Below, one piece after another: positions 7,501 to 12,101 of a stretch of DNA of 12,101 nucleotides (its first letter is position 1; every line of letters starts with the position of its first letter). Both the position numbers and the translations under genes were made by a program. This DNA is from Chloroflexota bacterium. Its GTDB lineage: Bacteria; Chloroflexota; Anaerolineae; Promineifilales; Promineifilaceae. Where the stretch lies: assembly GCA_024223125.1 (NCBI GenBank), contig JAAEOP010001044.1, positions 1-12,101 on the forward strand, in the 5' to 3' direction. The notes under the pieces were generated by a model, which did not search any database, was not told where the DNA came from, and saw only the letters and a list, made by a program, of their open reading frames with translations.

Positions 7501-7643
7501 CATCTGGAAATTATGAGATCGCTGTTGGATTTTATGAACATTTTCCTGATGGATCATTGCCGCGGTTAACGGCCGTTGGCCCCGCTAACACCCCCCTGCC
7601 AGACAATAGGTTCCTACTACCGCAGACAATACCTATTCCCTGA
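4548..7643 (+). CDS. large PTPS-related/YfhO-like GT-C membrane protein with C-terminal beta modules
   Basis: 1031-residue polytopic membrane protein. After the first helix comes RGGGDSPFLLQRL and then YGFGYPFFNFYAPLSIY (about 75-91), the signature of the '6-pyruvoyl-tetrahydropterin synthase-related' membrane family (PF10131 type). About twelve helices fill residues 10-420. NWPGWEVMVDG (about 514) and the following EGEHDISLHL plus a TM pair (558-602) match the C-terminal part of YfhO-like GT-C proteins. Such proteins are thought to transfer sugars from lipid carriers to surface polymers; the acceptor here is unknown. Residues 637-1031 are an added extracytoplasmic region with about three related beta modules starting near 637, 770 and 900, the last containing RFVHL and IAVGFYEH, as in the GT39-like protein at 70. 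No clear ribosome site precedes ATG 4548. Odd: heptamer repeats and a palindrome lie inside the coding sequence, and G7 and T9 runs are present. Confidence 0.8.
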   Translation: MFVSLRSLTIRINWFLLVVVLAAVAAAWPALSESGLLNTRGGGDSPFLLQRLHQLVTAVSDGHFPVRWMPDANYGFGYPFFNFYAPLSIYIAALFRFIGFSLVRSIHLAQLAGFVTAAVGMFYLARRWFGSEWAGLLATVAYTFAPFHLVNVYVRGDSLAEFWAMAFYPLLILAADSVVSEQLSVGSRWRGIAWFALAYAALILSHNISALIFSPFLILYIVLRWLSQKRQSPISNFQSPLPILAGMLLAFALAAWFFVPALAEKGLAQLGPITEGFFHFSNHFLGTPQHPLVQSSFFFDYAVNGRRAFSMGLVQAVLVGLGVIVLLLCWRRDERPRPYQRLFILISLLISTFMLLPVANVLWEVIPLLSFTQFPWRFLSVQAFVGALAVGALACLPWRKIVVPVTAVLLIIAAYGRLETDHLILTDADITGEKLAQYEWFTGNIGTTVSFEYLPHTVQPRPYTSRWLLDGARYGLTVLTGELNQAELVSARTVSQVWRVDAAVPSALVFPTLNWPGWEVMVDGEAVKAQFAPGSGLIMLLLAEGEHDISLHLARTPVRLLAEWVSLVAVLVTLWLLRPSKWKQAVRPFVYTLAIFILLILSAKLEPERPLSDDDLTWDFEEMAYLHHDVAGVPFSNGLTLRDYQYDLETLSPSVDLTVTTHWQGVSDLTPELTLFLTTPAANWVFDPSPPIFALATAVIEDGQAIFHFTLPDNIPTGLIVPRLSPSRGHPLTPSGRERGEVYLRPLPIQPSPQANNIIPQIDVRAVQAQLRTPTILDVQLAWLTQEPLSRNYNAALRLTDANGNFLRLADRQPGYGFQPSSSWPVGQWVNDWQAIDFPEERHQTPYVLVAQLYDVAAPETAVLTRRLGELVKADGGFHFQPTEPRFSLPDEMEQVTAVFGNTIALRGYTLTQTNQTLNITFVWEALTPSSTDYIRFVHLIPAHSDKKPVAQVDSMPRSNTYPTSQWMIGEIISDSLTLKLDIIPSGNYEIAVGFYEHFPDGSLPRLTAVGPANTPLPDNRFLLPQTIPIP
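5076..5110 (+). repeat. degenerate heptamer tandem repeat inside the membrane-protein gene (5 units)
   Basis: TCAGTTG, TCAGTGA, GCAATTG, TCAGTAG, GCAGTAG follow each other with a period of 7. The repeat encodes residues about 177-188 (DSVVSEQLSVGS), a loop between membrane helices. Confidence 0.55.
5237..5264 (+). repeat. heptamer tandem repeat inside the membrane-protein gene (4 units)
   Basis: CCAATCT, CCAATCT, CCAATTT, CCAATCT, followed by CCC. The period is 7 with one mismatch in four units. It encodes residues about 230-239 (QSPISNFQSP), the loop on the same side of the membrane as the repeat at 5076. Confidence 0.7.
6724..6771 (+). repeat. REP-like palindrome embedded in coding sequence
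   Basis: CTTCCC (6724-6729) plus CCCGTT (6737-6742) pair with AACGGG (6760-6765) plus GGGAAG (6766-6771), leaving a seven-base bulge and a 17-base loop. The 48-base element equals 16 codons and encodes a Pro/Ser/Arg-rich linker (SPSRGHPLTPSGRERG) unlike its surroundings. Confidence 0.45.
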
Positions 7644-7671
7644 AACATCTTATTCTAGTATTGAGAACAAA

Positions 7672-7703
7672 AAAAGCTCCTCACCGGCCGGTGAGGAGCT
7701 TTT
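7672..7703. terminator. bidirectional intrinsic terminator between convergent genes
   Basis: A perfect 32-bp palindrome: AAAAGCTCCTCACCGG and its exact inverse, centred between 7687 and 7688. On the + strand it ends CTTTTG, serving the membrane-protein gene 28 bases upstream. On the - strand it runs into seven T, serving the beta-helix gene whose stop lies at 7731. The stem is very GC-rich with both T-tracts present, so this is a convincing two-way terminator. Confidence 0.9.
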
Positions 7704-7730
7704 GTCTAAACCTTGATCAGGCTTCTAAAT

Positions 7731-9455
7731 TTAACCAGTTTGCTGACGATGGCGAATGAGTAAAACGGAACCACCCGCAAACAACAACGTAGCCACAACA
7801 ACCAGAATAATGAGATTACCGCTAGCGACCGTGTTGAAAGATTGTAGATTAACGGCCGTGGGGTCTACCTCATTGCCAATCATGAAATGCCCTTCTGAAG
7901 GGACGCCATCCGTCAATGTAATCGGGCCGGGGCCTGGATTGGTTGCCGAACCCGTCGGCAGATATTTCCAGCAAGTAGTATTGGTCGAAGGCGAGCAAGC
8001 AGTAGCCGAATCAATCTCATACATGCGGAAGCCATTGGGCCCGGCCGTCACGCTGTCAGAATCAACGCTGAGCGCGGTCACAGCGCCTGAGGCAGTTCCG
8101 CGTGTGGTGCAGGTGGCGAAGAAGTCTGAAACCTGCGCCCCCAAACCAGCCGCCGTACCATTATTAAAGGGGGGTGTACCTCGGCCCATATTTACAATGA
8201 CCTGGGTTCCGGTGGCTGTAGTCGAGGCCGCGCCTAGCGTCAACGCGCCTGTGCCTTCCGTATAACCAACCACCGGCGCGCCCAGCCGTTCATCAAAGTC
8301 ACTGCCAAAGCCGCTGATTGTGGCGGATCCCCAATAGTTGCAGCGTACATTGGATGTGCCAGCACTGCTAACAGCGGCATCGGCTCCTACATTATTGGGT
8401 ACATTGTTGGCAAAAGCGTGTAATGTACCACCCGTCTGGTTCATAGCTCGATTGTTGTTGGAAAATCCCACGGCATTAACTGTCAACGTACCGCTGGAAA
8501 CTGAAACGCCTGACCCCGAACCGGTGAAATCGCGGACGGTAGTCAGCGAATCATGGACAGTTGTGCTACCTGCGCCAGAGTTTAAGATACCTGCTGAACG
8601 AGAGCCGGCGCCACAACTGCCATCTACCGTAACGCTGGCAAAATCCAGGCTGCCTGAGCCGCTGTTTTCCAGCATGGCCCCGCTGCAAGTGCCACCCCCG
8701 TTTTCAAACAGTGGCGTGTTGAAGCCGGTAATGCTGACACTTTTGCTGCCGCTGAGTGTGGCTGTGGTGGCCCCACCTTGCGAATATGTACCGACAATAA
8801 AAATGGTGCCGCCGTCTGTAACCGCCCCAATGGCAGATGACAAAGCACTGGAGCCAGTGTAGCAAGGCGTATTGCCGGCGCAAGTAGAATCATTGGAAAC
8901 ATAGGCATCTGTGGGCGGCGCCACAACAGTTACACTAGCGCTGCCACCAGACGTAATAACACACGAGCCGGGAACGGCCACACAACCTACGCCTTCCTGC
9001 TGCAGCACATCAAAAGGATGTAATCCAGCCACAGGCGGTGTCATCCCTGGCAGTGTTAAAGGAACAGAAACAGTATCATCTAAAAACGTTACAATAAACG
9101 AAGTTGGAGCTGCTACCAATTCAGCTACATTTGCTCTGATAGGTACACATTGCACAGCTGTACTAGAAGGGCCAGCATATCCCACGATATAAACATCGCC
9201 TCGGGTGGAAACATAAGGTCCTATGAACAGAGGCGTCCAGCCTGCGTCATCATAGTGGATACACAATACATTATCATTTCCACTTGCGGCCGTCTTGAAA
9301 GTAGTGCTGAGGGTGGTGATACCACCATAAGTGACTGTTGTGGGAGAAAATGAAAATACACTAATTGTCTCTGGGGCTAATGGGGTTGCGGAGGCTATGC
9401 CTCCTGTTAGTAAAAGGAACATTAAAACTAAGATTATTAACCGGAAACGCTTCAT
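7731..9455 (-). CDS. secreted beta-helix surface protein with C-terminal membrane anchor
   Basis: 574-residue exported protein. A signal peptide (about 1-24, ending ASA) is followed by a beta-rich domain (30-185). Residues about 190-385 start with DAYVSNDSTCAGNTPCYTGS and GGTIFIVGTY, then many short Gly/Ser/Asn/Thr-rich repeats typical of a right-handed parallel beta-helix, as in pectate-lyase-like and adhesin folds; no catalytic motif is recognisable. Several Cys pairs suggest disulphides. Residues about 455-530 form another small beta domain with paired Cys. The C terminus (AVNLQSFNTVASG, then a helix about 548-566, then RHRQQTG) has the motif-helix-basic tail plan of a membrane anchor or sorting signal. 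The start is secure: AAGGAG (complement of 9462-9467) lies 6 bases before the ATG. The gene is monocistronic and ends at the terminator at 7672. It is nearly free of the ACGGCCGT palindrome. Function unknown; surface display or adhesion is inferred. Confidence 0.8.
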   Translation of the reverse strand: MKRFRLIILVLMFLLLTGGIASATPLAPETISVFSFSPTTVTYGGITTLSTTFKTAASGNDNVLCIHYDDAGWTPLFIGPYVSTRGDVYIVGYAGPSSTAVQCVPIRANVAELVAAPTSFIVTFLDDTVSVPLTLPGMTPPVAGLHPFDVLQQEGVGCVAVPGSCVITSGGSASVTVVAPPTDAYVSNDSTCAGNTPCYTGSSALSSAIGAVTDGGTIFIVGTYSQGGATTATLSGSKSVSITGFNTPLFENGGGTCSGAMLENSGSGSLDFASVTVDGSCGAGSRSAGILNSGAGSTTVHDSLTTVRDFTGSGSGVSVSSGTLTVNAVGFSNNNRAMNQTGGTLHAFANNVPNNVGADAAVSSAGTSNVRCNYWGSATISGFGSDFDERLGAPVVGYTEGTGALTLGAASTTATGTQVIVNMGRGTPPFNNGTAAGLGAQVSDFFATCTTRGTASGAVTALSVDSDSVTAGPNGFRMYEIDSATACSPSTNTTCWKYLPTGSATNPGPGPITLTDGVPSEGHFMIGNEVDPTAVNLQSFNTVASGNLIILVVVATLLFAGGSVLLIRHRQQTG

Positions 9456-9467
9456 TATCTTCTCCTT

Positions 9468-9492
9468 ACTTATTGAAACAAAGCCAATAAGT
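9468..9492 (-). promoter_or_regulatory. 5'-leader hairpin touching the ribosome site of the beta-helix gene
   Basis: Read on the - strand, ACTTATTG and CAATAAGT (9485-9492 and 9468-9475) form a perfect 8-bp stem with a 9-base loop. The stem directly abuts the AAGGAG ribosome site (9462-9467), so its folding could control translation, or the repeat could be an operator. No known riboswitch class is recognised. Confidence 0.4.
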
Positions 9493-9707
9493 TTCTAAAA
9501 CATTGATATTTAAGAAAACTTCAATATGGCTACATTACAAGGCTTTTTGGGGTAGGCGCACTGGCCCATAAGCTATCGATTCATACTTATGAAAAACTAA
9601 CTGTACTACTATTTTTACACGCTCTTAGTTTCATCGATAAGTAGAACTGTCCACATAGTACCTTGGTACTGAAAGCGGTTAGAGTTTGGTTATAAACAGT
9701 TTGGTTT
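9493..9707. other. AT-rich intergenic region without a convincing gene
   Basis: About 215 bases separate the leader of the - strand beta-helix gene from the small + strand ORF. They hold short inverted repeats (CATAAG/CTTATG at 9567-9572 and 9586-9591; TATCGAT/ATCGATA at 9574-9580 and 9633-9639; AGTACC-TT-GGTACT at 9657-9670) and a TATAAA at 9691-9696 with no good -35. It probably holds the promoters of both flanking genes. An open frame on the - strand (9587-9817) looks non-coding. Confidence 0.4.
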
Positions 9708-9718
9708 AGGAGGATGCG

Positions 9719-9847
9719 ATGAGCCACCCACTTTATGATGTTAATGATGCTGATTTCGATCCCTGGATGCTGCACGAATGGCATAAACTGGCTAGTACGC
9801 TGGCAACCCGCGCCCAAACATGGGGCTTTTCTCTGGAAAACGCATAA
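9719..9847 (+). CDS. small 42-residue hypothetical protein
   Basis: A short ORF begins at ATG 9719, five bases after a perfect AGGAGG Shine-Dalgarno (9708-9713), the best ribosome site in the window. The product is MSHPLYDVNDADFDPWMLHE and 22 more residues, ending WGFSLENA. It has three Trp, four Asp and two Glu, with a probable helix over residues 16-34, no signal peptide and no membrane segment. I recognise no family. It could be a genuine microprotein, or the 5' remnant of a longer gene now cut short by the TAA at 9845. The 96 bases after it, up to the TPR gene stop, hold no other feature I can see. Confidence 0.45.
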   Translation: MSHPLYDVNDADFDPWMLHEWHKLASTLATRAQTWGFSLENA

Positions 9848-9943
9848 ACTTCATATGAGCTTTATAGACACTTTGTAGAAATCACGAGTGGGGCAAATAG
9901 ACAAATAGCAGGAATAAATTTGAACCACGTCTGGATTGGGAAA

Positions 9944-10486
9944 TCATTTCGCTCCTAGTAAGCTCAACACGAAACGCAACATTCCTCGAAATAGCCAGCG
10001 AAATGGGCCTAGATGCGGCCGTACAGCCAAACTTTCTTCCATCCGCATCATCGCTTCCAGCCATTGTCCCTGGCGTAACCGCATCAGGCTGTAAGTGCGT
10101 AATATCTGGCTTTGTTTGTCGTGGGCGTTTATTTGGGCAAAGTGGGCGGCGGCTTCACCGTAGTACCGGGCAGCTTCAGCTTGACGGCCGTTCCCCGCAT
10201 ACAGATCCGCCAGATTCCCTAATGTTTGTGCCTGCCGGTTCACATCACCTGTTTCGGCAAAAATTTCGGCCGCTTCTGTCAGGGCCACGACCGCTTCTGT
10301 TTGATTGCCTTTTACCCGATGGATGACGCCTATGTTATTGAGGATTTCTGCACGGCCGTTGACATCTCCCTGTTTTGCATAGACTGCGGCCGCACTTTCA
10401 AATGCTGCTAAAGCATCAGCATGTTTTCCCTGATGAAACAGTTGCAATCCCTGTTCCTTTAACTGTTCAGCAGATTGGTTATTCAT
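9944..10486 (-). CDS. tetratricopeptide-repeat protein
   Basis: 180-residue protein built mostly of TPR helices: repeats at about 6-39 (LKEQGLQLFHQGKHADALAAF), 44-77 (AEILNNIGVIHRVKGNQTEA), 84-117 (AQTLGNLADLYAGNGRQAEA) and a weaker one at 121-154 (QSQILRTYSLMRLRQGQWLE). TPR superhelices serve as protein-protein docking surfaces; no enzymatic domain is present. The last 20 residues (FRWLFRGMLRFVLSLLGAK) are a strongly hydrophobic and basic segment, possibly a membrane-attached or amphipathic tail. No signal peptide, so it is probably cytoplasmic. The ATG at 10486 lacks a clear Shine-Dalgarno. It lies 74 bases downstream of the XRE regulator on the same strand, so the two are probably co-transcribed. 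The partner is unknown. Confidence 0.8.
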   Translation of the reverse strand: MNNQSAEQLKEQGLQLFHQGKHADALAAFESAAAVYAKQGDVNGRAEILNNIGVIHRVKGNQTEAVVALTEAAEIFAETGDVNRQAQTLGNLADLYAGNGRQAEAARYYGEAAAHFAQINAHDKQSQILRTYSLMRLRQGQWLEAMMRMEESLAVRPHLGPFRWLFRGMLRFVLSLLGAK

Positions 10487-10560
10487 TTAGGAACCGTGAT
10501 TTATTAACTGTCCCATCTCTGAGATTGGGAGTGTAATCTCTCAATCTTCTAATCCCATTC

Positions 10561-11223
10561 TTAATATGTAATTTCCAACAAATCTTCGGCGATCTGGCGC
10601 AACCTGACTACATCCATCGTGCTGAGTTTTCGGGCTGTTTCCAGGTAACTTACATTCACCGGATTGGTAATGAAGGAGCGCATTTCGGGTGTCATGCGAC
10701 TAAATTGTTTCAACAGTAATTGTTGCGTTTCGTGCCGGGACAAAGGACCATGTATGTTATCTAAAAATAGTTCAACGGACCCTTCCAGAAAACTGCATAA
10801 TTGTTCCAGATAGAGATAGGGTACGGCCGTGTCTCCCAATTCATATGCTTCTATTAACGCTTCATCTATCCCCAACTGTGCCGCTACATCTTTGCGTGAA
10901 CGCCGCGCCCGCAGACGTAGTTGGTTTAACAAGACGCCGATAACTTTGTTTCGCAACATCAACATGTCATGAAAATCAACTTCTTCATCCTGAGGGAGCG
11001 GGGCGCTTCCCCAAAAATAGCCCATAGGGATTTTCAAGTAGATAGCCAGTACTTCCAACTCTGGTAAAGAAACATGATATTCACCTGTTTCAGCCTGACT
11101 AAACGTCTCTGGGGGGATACCTAATACTTGAGCACACTCTTCAACGGTATACCCTGTATGATTGCGTGCTTCCTGAATTAAGCTGCCTAGTTTTTTTGCT
11201 CGTTTCGGGTCAATCTTTGCCAT
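10561..11223 (-). CDS. XRE-family regulator with two helix-turn-helix domains
   Basis: 220-residue cytoplasmic DNA-binding protein. The first Cro/CI-type HTH spans about 12-70 (YTVEECAQVLGIPPETFSQAE as the helix-turn-helix, then SLPELEVLAIYLKIPMGYFW). A second, more divergent HTH covers about 94-150 (RSRKDVAAQLGIDEALIEAYE, then VPYLYLEQLCSFLEGSVELF). The C-terminal part (155-220) is helical and may dimerise or sense a signal. Two HTH units in one chain suggest binding to paired or extended sites. The ribosome site before ATG 11223 is weak (GAGTAAG). It heads a likely two-gene unit with the TPR protein and is divergent from a P-loop ATPase gene, with possible operators in the shared intergenic region. 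Target genes are unknown; autoregulation or control of the divergent gene is a guess. Confidence 0.85.
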   Translation of the reverse strand: MAKIDPKRAKKLGSLIQEARNHTGYTVEECAQVLGIPPETFSQAETGEYHVSLPELEVLAIYLKIPMGYFWGSAPLPQDEEVDFHDMLMLRNKVIGVLLNQLRLRARRSRKDVAAQLGIDEALIEAYELGDTAVPYLYLEQLCSFLEGSVELFLDNIHGPLSRHETQQLLLKQFSRMTPEMRSFITNPVNVSYLETARKLSTMDVVRLRQIAEDLLEITY

Positions 11224-11268
11224 GAACTTACTCTATATTTTGTGATATTGTCGGCCACTTTTAGCAGA

Positions 11269-11309
11269 TAACATAAAGTTCCCTTGCACAGGCAAGATAT
11301 TAACATAAA
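11269..11309. repeat. paired TAACATAAA direct repeats around a small inverted repeat
   Basis: TAACATAAA occurs at 11269-11277 and 11301-11309, 32 bases apart (about three helix turns). Between them lies CTTGC-ACAG-GCAAG (11283-11296). The arrangement, just upstream of the XRE regulator gene, fits a paired binding site for a two-headed regulator. No binding evidence is available. Confidence 0.35.
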
Positions 11310-11359
11310 TGACAACAACTCACAACTGCTTAACAATTATCTTCCATCAAGTCAAAATC

Positions 11360-11372
11360 GCCTATAATAGGC
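11360..11372 (+). promoter_or_regulatory. inverted repeat overlapping a perfect -10 box (promoter/operator)
   Basis: GCCTAT-A-ATAGGC is a perfect 13-bp inverted repeat that contains TATAAT (11363-11368), 45 bases before the ATG at 11413. No good -35 is found at 16-18 bases upstream. A repressor bound here would block the -10 region directly; the divergent XRE protein is the obvious candidate. Confidence 0.45.
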
Positions 11373-11412
11373 ATCAATATCCGTAATTTCTGCCGTTTTG
11401 TGAGACTTAATT

Positions 11413-11535
11413 ATGTCCCAAACTTATCATCGTTGGCCTTTTTTTGCCCGCCAGTATGCGAGCGCCAGAACTAATTGCACAATGGTGGCAGGATTGTTTT
11501 ATGATGGCGCCGGCAATCGAGAGCTTTGCCGATAG
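11413..11535 (+). pseudogene. 5' end of the P-loop ATPase gene in a different frame (apparent frameshift)
   Basis: ATG 11413 opens a frame encoding MSQTYHRWPFFARQYASA and closes at TAG 11533-11535. The ATPase frame is one base out (+1) and open back to 11411, with no good start or ribosome site of its own. Joining the two frames somewhere between about 11437 and 11470 gives a continuous product in which RWPFFARQYA leads into APELIAQWWQ. A T7 run (11439-11445) is a likely slip site. Either the gene is broken, the base is a sequencing error, or frameshifting is programmed. Confidence 0.4.
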
Positions 11536-12076
11536 TCAGGGATCTTACGCTGTTATCGGGAACTCTGGCCATGGTAAGACAACGGCCATAGAATGTCTTG
11601 TACGCCATGCAGACAAACAATCACTTATTTTGCCATATCCTCCAATAGGCTGGCCAAATGCAGGACGTCCCAAAGTTCCCGGAGAAAATCATATTGCCCA
11701 AATTATGGCTATAGCAGCCACGGAAATAGCTTCCTGCCTAAAACAAACGTCCTATATGGCCGCGGCCGTCACTTTGAATCCATTACAGCATGAATACCTT
11801 TGTTGGTTAATGGAAAAGTATCTGGGACATCGCACTTTAGTCAGGTTAGGGTATCGAATTAATAAAGATACGCAATCTGAATTCACACTACCGAAAAAGG
11901 AACGCGGGCTAAATAACTTGAGCGTTTCATCTGAGCGGGTCGCTTTTGCTTGGCTCGCCTCTAGGGTGTTAAATCTGGCATTTTGTGCAACAAACTTTTT
12001 CATACCAAAACAATGCCTGTACAATCACGACAAAACTCAATTGAATCAAGCATGTATGAGCGAGGTGAAGTTTTGA
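11456..12076 (+). CDS. P-loop ATPase, probably broken or truncated
   Basis: 206 residues from ATG 11456. Residues 35-42 (GNSGHGKT) are a textbook Walker A nucleotide-binding loop preceded by a beta strand (SYAVI), as in AAA/NACHT-like ATPases. Residues to about 145 look like ordinary protein (ENHIAQIMAIAATEIASCLK; HEYLCWLMEKYLGHRTLVRL). No Walker B motif (hydrophobic residues followed by Asp/Glu) is seen. The last 60 residues (from about NKDTQSEF) are compositionally different and look like translated non-coding DNA, so the real gene may be interrupted near 11890. The start lacks a Shine-Dalgarno, and the likely true N terminus lies in another frame at 11413. Divergent from the XRE regulator, possibly under its control. 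Function cannot be assigned beyond ATP/GTP binding. Confidence 0.5.
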   Translation: MRAPELIAQWWQDCFMMAPAIESFADSQGSYAVIGNSGHGKTTAIECLVRHADKQSLILPYPPIGWPNAGRPKVPGENHIAQIMAIAATEIASCLKQTSYMAAAVTLNPLQHEYLCWLMEKYLGHRTLVRLGYRINKDTQSEFTLPKKERGLNNLSVSSERVAFAWLASRVLNLAFCATNFFIPKQCLYNHDKTQLNQACMSEVKF

Positions 12077-12101
12077 CAGATTATAAAAGCCCCCCTAGTC
12101 G
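12013..12101 (+). CDS. possible start of a gene running off the window
   Basis: ATG 12013 opens a frame without a stop to the window end (29 codons: MPVQSRQNSIESSMYERGEV, then LTDYKSPPS). It overlaps the tail of the ATPase frame. No ribosome site is visible and I do not recognise the product. If real, the sequence before it (from about 11890) could be the promoter region of an element that interrupted the ATPase gene. This is weakly supported. Confidence 0.2.
   Translation, partial: MPVQSRQNSIESSMYERGEVLTDYKSPPS

Noticed and set aside
7684..7691. CCGGCCGG at the terminator centre as a member of the ACGGCCGT family
   Set aside because: Its palindromic nature follows from the terminator stem; it differs at both outer positions.
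8338..8862. 174-residue open frame on the + strand within the beta-helix gene (also 7756-8265, 169 residues)
   Set aside because: Both lie antisense to a gene with signal peptide, strong ribosome site and TM anchor. Their translations look like complement artefacts of a Gly/Ser/Thr-rich sequence and have no ribosome site.
9587..9817. 76-residue open frame on the - strand
   Set aside because: No ribosome site and unconvincing composition; it overlaps the + strand ORF at 9719, which has AGGAGG.
10487..10560. Terminator or operator between the XRE and TPR genes
   Set aside because: Short partial complementarity around CCCATCTC/GAGATTGGG has a bulge, no T-tract and many competing pairings, so it was not called.

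Overview
The window looks like a stretch of a free-living bacterial chromosome of roughly balanced base composition, most likely from Chloroflexota (Anaerolineae-type). I base that on protein style: a GT39-like membrane glycosyltransferase with an 'SRIGLRP' loop, Thr/Pro-rich surface proteins with SdrD-B-like domains and C-terminal membrane anchors, a beta-helix surface protein and a double-HTH XRE regulator. No rRNA, tRNA or marker gene is present, so the phylum is an inference.

Left part (1-7643, all + strand): a strong sigma70-like promoter at 6-33 opens a run of four genes. They are a GT39-like membrane glycosyltransferase, a LysM / SdrD-B-like / C-terminal TM surface protein, a carbohydrate-binding-module-like / SdrD-B-like / C-terminal TM surface protein, and a 1031-residue PTPS-related/YfhO-like GT-C membrane protein. 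The run ends at a perfect bidirectional terminator (7672-7703). Two polytopic sugar-transfer-type enzymes thus flank two secreted proteins with Thr/Pro-rich linkers, which suggests a surface glycoprotein module in which the linkers may be O-glycosylated. Intergenic hairpins at 2997-3032 and 4492-4544, and a MITE-like insertion (3058-3160), may separate expression of the four genes.

Middle (7731-9455, - strand): a secreted, Cys-containing beta-helix protein with a C-terminal TM anchor, converging on the terminator. Its strong Shine-Dalgarno abuts a small hairpin. A 0.5-kb region follows that holds only a 42-residue ORF on the + strand with an excellent AGGAGG ribosome site.

Right part (9944-12101): a double-HTH XRE regulator and a TPR protein, co-directional on the - strand. 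Across a 190-bp divergent intergenic region lies a P-loop ATPase on the + strand that appears frameshifted at its 5' end and unusual at its 3' end. A perfect inverted repeat overlaps a TATAAT box there, a plausible operator.

Across the window the 8-bp palindrome ACGGCCGT occurs 29 times (about 0.18 expected by chance). It is used in all three codon phases and on both gene orientations, like the HIP1 element of cyanobacteria. This is the most striking signal. Other notable structure: a G10 tract inside the first glycosyltransferase gene, degenerate heptamer repeats and a palindromic element inside the large membrane-protein gene, and a MITE-like element flanked by a 10-bp direct duplication.
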